Positions 7,404 through 11,777 of a DNA stretch of 11,777 nt are shown one piece after another. Source of the DNA: Sphaerochaetaceae bacterium (GTDB taxonomy: Bacteria > Spirochaetota > Spirochaetia > Sphaerochaetales > Sphaerochaetaceae); the NCBI GenBank assembly GCA_024405065.1, contig JAKSPF010000022.1, positions 1 through 11,777 of the forward strand, written 5' to 3'. A program made the position numbers and the translations under genes. Numbering within the stretch: position 1 is the first letter of the stretch; each line of letters opens with the position of its first letter. The notes below the pieces were generated by a model, which ran no database searches, had not been told where the DNA came from, and was given only the letters and a program-made list of their open reading frames with translations.

Positions 7404-7422
7404 AAACGGTTCAGTGTAAAAA
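7391..7422. repeat. perfect 16-bp tandem duplication over the exporter stop codon
   Basis: The 16-mer starting CGGTTCAG and ending TAAAAA occurs twice head to tail (7391-7406 and 7407-7422) with no mismatch. The first copy holds the last codons and the TAA of the exporter gene; the second is untranslated. It looks like a recent slippage or replication duplication. Confidence 0.9.
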
Positions 7423-7434
7423 CTTGTGGAATGA

Positions 7435-7454
7435 GGTAGCCGGAAGGCTGCCTT
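7435..7454 (+). terminator. possible weak terminator after the exporter gene
   Basis: GGTAGCC and GGCTGCC pair over 7 positions (one G-T) around a GGAA tetraloop, a stable GNRA-type hairpin 30 bp after the stop codon. It is followed only by TTAATT rather than a real T-run, so termination would be inefficient or dependent on another factor. Confidence 0.35.
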
Positions 7455-7493
7455 AATTGCATCTAAAACTCAAAATCTTACAAAAAGAGGAAT

Positions 7494-7540
7494 ACAAAAA
7501 TAAGCCCCTTTCTGCGTAATTTCATATACACAAAAAGGGG
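7494..7540 (-). terminator. probable intrinsic terminator of tRNA-Asp
   Basis: Read on the minus strand, CCCCTTT (7540 to 7534) and AAAGGGG (7511 to 7505) form a 7-bp stem around a loop of about 22 nt, followed by the T-rich CTTATTTTTG. It starts about 8 nt after the tRNA 3' end. The large AT-rich loop lowers certainty. Confidence 0.5.
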
Positions 7541-7547
7541 TATTTCC

Positions 7548-7621
7548 CGAGAACTATGGGGCTCGAACCCATGGCCTCCACCGTGACAGGGTGGCGTGAT
7601 AACCAGCTTCACCAAGTTCCC
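7548..7621 (-). tRNA. tRNA-Asp (anticodon GUC)
   Basis: A 74-nt tRNA folds fully on the minus strand. Acceptor GGGAACU pairs with AGUUCUC with one G-U. The D stem is GUGA/UCAC. The anticodon stem CCACC/GGUGG holds loop CUGUCAC, giving anticodon GUC. The T stem AUGGG/CCCAU holds loop UUCGAGC. The discriminator base is G73, the aspartate identity base. CCA is not encoded, since the bases after G73 are GGA, so it must be added after transcription. It is transcribed away from the hpd operon. Confidence 0.96.
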
Positions 7622-7644
7622 AACTGCAAATATGCAACTGTGAA

Positions 7645-7671
7645 ATTACAATATCTGCCATTTTTTGTCAA
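7645..7671 (-). promoter_or_regulatory. promoter of tRNA-Asp
   Basis: On the minus strand a perfect TTGACA (7671 to 7666) is followed after 15 bp by TGTAAT (7650 to 7645, 5 of 6). The expected start is near 7638, about 17 nt before the mature tRNA 5' end. The spacing is short but the -35 is ideal. Confidence 0.55.
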
Positions 7672-7711
7672 GCAGTAGGCAGTTACATTACAATCAATGA
7701 CATCACATTTA

Positions 7712-7740
7712 TTCAAATCGGGATGATTTTGTGTTACAAT
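7712..7740 (+). promoter_or_regulatory. promoter of the hpdBCA operon
   Basis: TTCAAA (7712-7717, 4 of 6) is followed after 17 bp by TACAAT (7735-7740, 5 of 6), which is preceded by TGT, making an extended -10. The predicted start near 7747 gives a leader of about 45 nt. This rules out the in-frame ATG at 7723, which lies upstream of the start point. A short inverted repeat, TGCAG (7740-7744) and CTGCA (7751-7755), overlaps the start point and could be an operator. Confidence 0.5.
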
Positions 7741-7791
7741 GCAGAGTCAACTGCAAAATTAAGCGTTGTGAAGGAAGTAAAGGAAACAAAA

Positions 7792-10485
7792 ATGGATAAC
7801 AGGAGTAAAATTCAGGAAATTCTCAAAAGACGGGGACTTGATGTCAGTGCAGTCACAGATTTTGAAGATGAAGAAGTAAAAGAACCGTCCCCACGCTTTA
7901 CCAAACTGATCAACACGTATTATGCAATGAAAAATACGGTTGATATGGAATATCCTTATTGGTACAACCGTGTCTGGTGGGAAAATGAAGGAGATATTCC
8001 TGAGATCCGCCGTGCAAAAGCTGAAGCTGCGGCCCTTTCTCACATGACTCCGACAATACTTCCGGGGGAGTTGCTTTTCGGCAACAAAACACGGAATTTT
8101 CGCGGCGCATTTTGCTTTCCATGGGTTGATGCTTCATTTTTCAACGCAGCGGCAGAAGCCATGATGGCAGGAGTTGATGCTCCCCCTGAGAGTGCTGCAG
8201 ACGCAGTTTCCGTTGTCGGCTCCGGTGGCGGTAATGTAACGGAAGATTACGGAAACATCGTTTCCATTGCAAAAAAATTCGGCATTCGCCGTGAAGAAAT
8301 TCCATGCCTTGTAAAAGTTGCAAAATACTGGGATAACGGTTCGGTTGAACGTGTTTCCGCACGTCTTTCCCAAGCTCGTCCGGACTATCAGAAGTGGAAA
8401 AATTACCGTGATTCTGTTTTGGTCATGTTTGATTCATGGGCAATCCCGCAGGGACGAGAAGTTATCAACTACTATCTGCCTCTTGAATACGGTTTTGATA
8501 AAATCATTGAAATGTGCGATGAAAAAATTGCCCAGACACTCGGTGAAGCCGGTGATGACGGCGTTCTCGGCATGAATCGCGGTTATTACTACATAGCCTG
8601 CAAGATTATGGCACAGGGTATTTCAAAGTGGATTGAAAACTACGCAAAACGTGCAGAGTTTTTGGCTGCCCGTGAAACAGACGGGAAACAGAAGAAAGAG
8701 TATCTTGATATTGCAGAAGTAGCCCATCACATTGCACACAAGCAGCCTTCTACATTCCGTCAGGCTCTTAACCTCACATTGATGTGTCACTACGGGGTTG
8801 TTAATGAAGATCCGCACTCCGGTCAGTCAATAGGTCGTTTGGGACAAATCCTGCAACCCTTTTACGAAAAGGACATTGCAGACGGCATAACTACAGATGA
8901 GGAAGTCATTGAGTTGCTGGAGCTGTACCGCATCAAGATAACCGCCATAGAATGTTTTGCTTCATCCGGTGTTACAGGCGGAGTTCTGTCCGGCAACACA
9001 TTCAACAACCTGTCAATAGGAGGTCTTAACTATGACGGTCTGAGTGCCGTTACCCCTTTGGAGTACCTCATTGTAGAAGCAGGAATGAGGGGAAAGACTA
9101 CTCAACCTACTCTGTCATTGCTTTACGATGAAAAAACACCCGAAGACTTTCTCCTCAAAGTTGCAAGTTGCATAAAACTCGGTCTCGGGTATCCGGCTAT
9201 TATGAACAATCAGGGCGGAATGAATTTTATGCTCCGCCAATACCAGCCTGAAGGTATGAATATATATGACGCCCGTGCATGGGCTCCCGGCGGATGTCTG
9301 GAAACATCTCCCGGATGCTTTCAGCCGCTGCACTACAACGGAAAAGTCACGATGATTCCGGGCGGTGCAGGTCCTACCGCAGGAACCGGCATACACTTCA
9401 CGGGAATGCCCAAACTGCTTGAGCTTGTTCTCTCAAACGGTTATGACAGGCGAACCGGTATTCAGGTCTTTGAACCGCACAACAGAAGCCTTGACACCTA
9501 TGAAGAACTGCTGGATGTTTACTACAACGTATACCTGCAGGAATTACTTGAAGTATCAAATCGCATCAACAATCTGCAAATGGATACTCACAGAAAACTC
9601 TGTCCTACAGTCTGGGCATCCTTACTTAAAGCAGATTGTTTTAAAGTCGGTCAGAACCAGAGCCATCTGGGCGCACGTTACAACGGTACAATCAACTTTG
9701 AGTCATGCGGTACTGTAAATTTAATCAATTCACTCGCCTCACTCAAAAAGAACGTCTATGACGGAAAAAAATACACTCTTGAAGAGCTAAAAGATGCCAT
9801 CTTCAACAATTTCGGTTTCAAAACCGCTTTTGAAACAGGAGTATATTCCCCGGATCGCCGTGAAGCCACAGAAAAAGCCACAAAGTATGGAAGAATTTTT
9901 GCCGACTGTATCAATGCTCCCAAGTACGGCAATGCAGACCCTTATGTTGACAGTATTCTGCGCGATTACGAAGAAAGAATGTTGCCTAAAATGCTCAATC
10001 TCCGTTCCTACATGGGCAAACAGTACTATATGTGTCAGATTTCGGTCTCAACTCACGGTCCGCAGGGAGCAATCACACTGGCAACTGCAGACGGTCGTCT
10101 CTGCGGAACAACCTATGCAGACGCATCAATGTCTCCGGCACCTACAACCGACAAAAACGGACTTTATGCTCTGTTTACATCCGCAACATGCTATGACCAC
10201 GCAATGTGTCAGAACAGCCAGATGAATGTAAAAATTCACCCGTCGGCAATCAAAGGCACACAGGGTACCCGCAAGCTGTTGGACGTTTACCGTGCCTATA
10301 TGCGCAAGGGCGGATTTCATATCCAGTTCAATGTGACTTCTTCCGAAGTTCTGAAGAAGGCTCAGGAAAATCCGGATGATTACCGTGATTTGATGGTTCG
10401 TGTTGCAGGTTTTACACAGTATTGGTGTGAGATAGGCAAACCCATTCAGGATGAAGTCATCTTCCGTACTGAATACGATTCGTAA
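7792..10485 (+). CDS. hpdB: 4-hydroxyphenylacetate decarboxylase, catalytic glycyl radical subunit
   Basis: Glycyl radical enzyme that converts 4-hydroxyphenylacetate to p-cresol and CO2 in the anaerobic cytosol. ATG 7792 has AGGA 7 nt upstream and gives 897 aa, as in characterised clostridial HpdB. The C-terminal radical loop is RVAGFTQ with the radical-bearing Gly873. The active-site triplet is Cys502-Leu-Glu504, with Ser343 (PHSGQS), His535 (GTGIHF) and Glu637 (NFESCG). Against the Clostridium scatologenes numbering I recall (Ser344, Cys503, Glu505, His536, Glu637, Gly873) the first four are shifted by one and the last two are identical, so the full decarboxylase active site is kept. An N-terminal PFL-like domain precedes the barrel. 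The neighbouring small subunit and activase exclude the general pyruvate formate-lyase and diol-dehydratase families. Indoleacetate and phenylacetate decarboxylases are related alternatives but lack the small subunit. Confidence 0.93.
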   Translation: MDNRSKIQEILKRRGLDVSAVTDFEDEEVKEPSPRFTKLINTYYAMKNTVDMEYPYWYNRVWWENEGDIPEIRRAKAEAAALSHMTPTILPGELLFGNKTRNFRGAFCFPWVDASFFNAAAEAMMAGVDAPPESAADAVSVVGSGGGNVTEDYGNIVSIAKKFGIRREEIPCLVKVAKYWDNGSVERVSARLSQARPDYQKWKNYRDSVLVMFDSWAIPQGREVINYYLPLEYGFDKIIEMCDEKIAQTLGEAGDDGVLGMNRGYYYIACKIMAQGISKWIENYAKRAEFLAARETDGKQKKEYLDIAEVAHHIAHKQPSTFRQALNLTLMCHYGVVNEDPHSGQSIGRLGQILQPFYEKDIADGITTDEEVIELLELYRIKITAIECFASSGVTGGVLSGNTFNNLSIGGLNYDGLSAVTPLEYLIVEAGMRGKTTQPTLSLLYDEKTPEDFLLKVASCIKLGLGYPAIMNNQGGMNFMLRQYQPEGMNIYDARAWAPGGCLETSPGCFQPLHYNGKVTMIPGGAGPTAGTGIHFTGMPKLLELVLSNGYDRRTGIQVFEPHNRSLDTYEELLDVYYNVYLQELLEVSNRINNLQMDTHRKLCPTVWASLLKADCFKVGQNQSHLGARYNGTINFESCGTVNLINSLASLKKNVYDGKKYTLEELKDAIFNNFGFKTAFETGVYSPDRREATEKATKYGRIFADCINAPKYGNADPYVDSILRDYEERMLPKMLNLRSYMGKQYYMCQISVSTHGPQGAITLATADGRLCGTTYADASMSPAPTTDKNGLYALFTSATCYDHAMCQNSQMNVKIHPSAIKGTQGTRKLLDVYRAYMRKGGFHIQFNVTSSEVLKKAQENPDDYRDLMVRVAGFTQYWCEIGKPIQDEVIFRTEYDS

Positions 10486-10493
10486 ATGAGATT

Positions 10494-10498
10494 GGGGG
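10494..10498 (+). promoter_or_regulatory. atypical ribosome binding site of hpdC
   Basis: GGGGG lies 7 nt before ATG 10506 in the 20-bp gap after hpdB. It replaces the usual GGAGG and could lower or tune translation of the small subunit. Confidence 0.5.
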
Positions 10499-10505
10499 TC
10501 AATAT

Positions 10506-10766
10506 ATGAAACATTTTGAGTGTGCTAATTTTCTGCATCTTGACTGTGAAAAAGGGATGTGTTCAAAGTCCAAAATGATAGTTCCTATGGACGGGGCAGG
10601 ATCCGATGCCTGTCCCATGTTTGAAGAAGGTTTTATGTGCCGGTTCTGCAAGCACTTTTCTCCTGAAGACAAATATGAAACAGGTATTTGCAACGGATTT
10701 GAGAAAAAGGACTGGGTATATGCACAATGCGGAGCTTTCTCCTGCGAGAAATTTGAAAGAAAATGA
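10506..10766 (+). CDS. hpdC: 4-hydroxyphenylacetate decarboxylase, iron-sulfur small subunit
   Basis: An 86-aa Cys-rich protein that binds the large subunit in the hetero-octameric decarboxylase and carries two [4Fe-4S] clusters in the known family. Seen: His3, Cys6, Cys14, Cys19, Cys36, Cys45, Cys48, Cys62, Cys75 and Cys80, in two halves resembling a HiPIP-like pair. His3, Cys6, Cys19 and Cys36 fit the N-terminal cluster of the characterised protein. Cys45, Cys48, Cys62 and Cys80 are the likely ligands of the second cluster by spacing, leaving Cys14 and Cys75 spare. The family opening (a His and Cys within the first six residues, then LDCEKG) and the middle DGxGSxAC segment are kept. The gene begins 20 bp after hpdB and ends 7 bp before hpdA, as in the clostridial order. 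Its presence is the strongest reason to call the enzyme HpdB rather than another aryl-acetate decarboxylase. Confidence 0.93.
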   Translation: MKHFECANFLHLDCEKGMCSKSKMIVPMDGAGSDACPMFEEGFMCRFCKHFSPEDKYETGICNGFEKKDWVYAQCGAFSCEKFERK

Positions 10767-10773
10767 TTTTCAG

Positions 10774-11730
10774 ATGCAGAAGATGCAGAGGGAAAACGTC
10801 GGCATTATTTTTGATATCCAGAGCTATTCGGTTCATGATGGTCCCGGATGTCGTACAAATGTCTTTTTTTCAGGCTGTCCGTTGCGTTGCAGATGGTGTG
10901 CGAACCCGGAAAGTTGGCAGGTAAAAAAGCATTTGATGTTTGCAGAGCGCAGTTGTAAGTGGGAACAGGGGTGTACTGCCTGCCGTAATTCCTGTCCGAA
11001 CAACTCAATCAGCTTTGACAAAAACGGTAAGCCTCATATTGATCGGAATATCTGTAACAGTTGTGAAACCGTAGAATGTGAATCCTTCTGTGCATCTCAT
11101 GCACTTAAGCAGTGCGTCCGGTTTATGACCGTTGATGATGTGATGGACATACTGATGAGAGATTTCCCCAACTGGGGATCTGATGGTGGTGTCACATTCT
11201 CCGGAGGTGAGCCTCTGTTTCATCATCATTTCCTTGATTCTCTTCTTAAAAGATGCCGGAAAGCACAGATGCACACAGCCATTGAGTCCAGCGGATTTGC
11301 TTCTCCGGAAGTATTTGAAAAAATATTCCGTAATCTGAACTTTGCATTTATTGATGTGAAGAATATGGATAATGAAATGCATAAACAGGGAACCGGAGTA
11401 AGCAATGAGCCGATTCTCCGCAATATTGAAACTCTTGCACATGCGGATTGGTGGCATGGAAGATTGGTTCTGCGACAGCCGACAATTCACGGCTATAATG
11501 ACAGTCTTGAGAATGCCGAACATCTGATTGAGTTCATGAATAAAAACGGTCTTTATGAAATAAATTTGCTTCGCTTTCACCGGTTGGGTCAGACAAAATG
11601 GGAACAACTCGGCAGGAAATACGATTATGATGATCATGGCGATATGCCGGAAGACCGCATGCTTGAACTTCAGCAGTTATATCTTGAAAACGACATTGCC
11701 TGTTACATAGGCGAAAATACTCCGTTCTGA
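10774..11730 (+). CDS. hpdA: 4-hydroxyphenylacetate decarboxylase activating enzyme (radical SAM)
   Basis: Radical S-adenosylmethionine activase that abstracts hydrogen from Gly873 of HpdB to make the glycyl radical. From ATG 10774 it has 318 aa, near the usual length of about 316. Seen: the substrate-facing HDGPGCRT segment (residues 21-28), then the CxxxCxxC radical-SAM cluster motif at Cys35, Cys39 and Cys42 with WCANPES after it. A ferredoxin-like insert follows with Cys61/67/70/74 and Cys94/97/102/106, enough for two extra [4Fe-4S] clusters, typical of activases of aryl-type glycyl radical enzymes. FSGGEP then marks the SAM-binding GGE motif. The start is uncertain: ATG 10783 gives 315 aa, and GAAAGAAA about 11 nt upstream of 10774 is a weak ribosome site. 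The open reading frame continues upstream through hpdC in another frame but is not coding there. Confidence 0.92.
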   Translation: MQKMQRENVGIIFDIQSYSVHDGPGCRTNVFFSGCPLRCRWCANPESWQVKKHLMFAERSCKWEQGCTACRNSCPNNSISFDKNGKPHIDRNICNSCETVECESFCASHALKQCVRFMTVDDVMDILMRDFPNWGSDGGVTFSGGEPLFHHHFLDSLLKRCRKAQMHTAIESSGFASPEVFEKIFRNLNFAFIDVKNMDNEMHKQGTGVSNEPILRNIETLAHADWWHGRLVLRQPTIHGYNDSLENAEHLIEFMNKNGLYEINLLRFHRLGQTKWEQLGRKYDYDDHGDMPEDRMLELQQLYLENDIACYIGENTPF

Positions 11731-11754
11731 AAAAAATTTCAAATTTTTTTTCAG
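11727..11754 (+). terminator. AT-rich hairpin overlapping the hpdA stop, possible terminator
   Basis: CTGAAAAAAA (11727-11736) pairs with TTTTTTTCAG (11745-11754) around a loop of TTTCAAAT; one T is unpaired. It begins one base before the stop codon TGA (11728-11730). The stem is nearly all A-U, so it is weak, and the run of T is inside the stem. It could terminate the hpd operon or act in either direction. Confidence 0.35.
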
Positions 11755-11777
11755 AAATACTCCGATTTACAAAATAA

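Noticed and set aside
7723..7791. A longer N-terminus for hpdB from ATG 7723
   Set aside because: The ATG lies upstream of the predicted -10 box, has no ribosome site, and the 23 extra residues exceed the family length, while ATG 7792 gives exactly 897 aa.
7548..7791. tRNA-Asp as an integration site for an island carrying hpd
   Set aside because: The hpd operon is on the 5' side of the tRNA, no integrase is seen, and there is no duplicated tRNA 3' end.
11005..11637. A 210-aa open frame on the minus strand across hpdA
   Set aside because: It lies wholly opposite a well-supported radical-SAM gene, has no recognisable motif and no ribosome site; it is a shadow of the coding strand.

Overview
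This 11.8 kb window is chromosomal DNA with moderate AT content. It is densely coded, uses good Shine-Dalgarno sites (GGAGG) and uses TGA as a normal stop. Gene content points to an anaerobic, probably gut or oral, fermenting bacterium. The window carries an oxygen-sensitive glycyl radical enzyme, a LytS-like 5TM/SpoIIE-phosphatase receptor of a kind common in Treponema and Clostridia, and an exported protein with an A|Q signal cleavage site and no lipobox. The last point leans towards a diderm such as a Treponema-like spirochaete, but a clostridial host cannot be excluded. This placement is an inference, not a demonstrated fact.

Layout. 16-2237 (+): KDPG-type aldolase (eda), an overlapping D-2-hydroxyacid dehydrogenase, then a small exported protein of unknown function. 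They look like the end of a sugar-acid operon that starts outside the window. 2246-3991 (-): an AMP-forming acyl-CoA synthetase with its own well-formed promoter, tail-to-tail with the exported protein across only 8 bp. 3992-4284: a non-coding gap holding two 83-bp copies of a hairpin-forming repeat at a 100-bp period. 4285-6684 (-): a 799-aa membrane receptor ending in a SpoIIE/PP2C phosphatase. 6807-7403 (+): a LysE/RhtB exporter, divergent from the receptor and possibly translated from a leaderless mRNA. 7548-7621 (-): tRNA-Asp(GUC) with promoter and terminator. 7792-11730 (+): a three-gene operon that I identify as hpdB-hpdC-hpdA, the 4-hydroxyphenylacetate decarboxylase system.

The hpd operon is the main find. 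HpdB (897 aa) has the glycyl radical loop with Gly873, the active-site Cys502-Leu-Glu504 triplet, and residues matching the substrate-binding Ser, His and Glu of the characterised clostridial enzyme. HpdC is the 86-aa Cys-rich iron-sulfur small subunit that sets this enzyme apart from other glycyl radical decarboxylases. HpdA is the radical-SAM activase with a CxxxCxxC motif and an eight-cysteine ferredoxin insert. Together they should decarboxylate 4-hydroxyphenylacetate, a tyrosine fermentation product, to p-cresol and CO2. No tyrosine-to-4-hydroxyphenylacetate genes are in the window, so the substrate must come from elsewhere.

The system itself is known. What may be new is its host, its position beside tRNA-Asp, and the structured repeat at the 3' end of the receptor gene.
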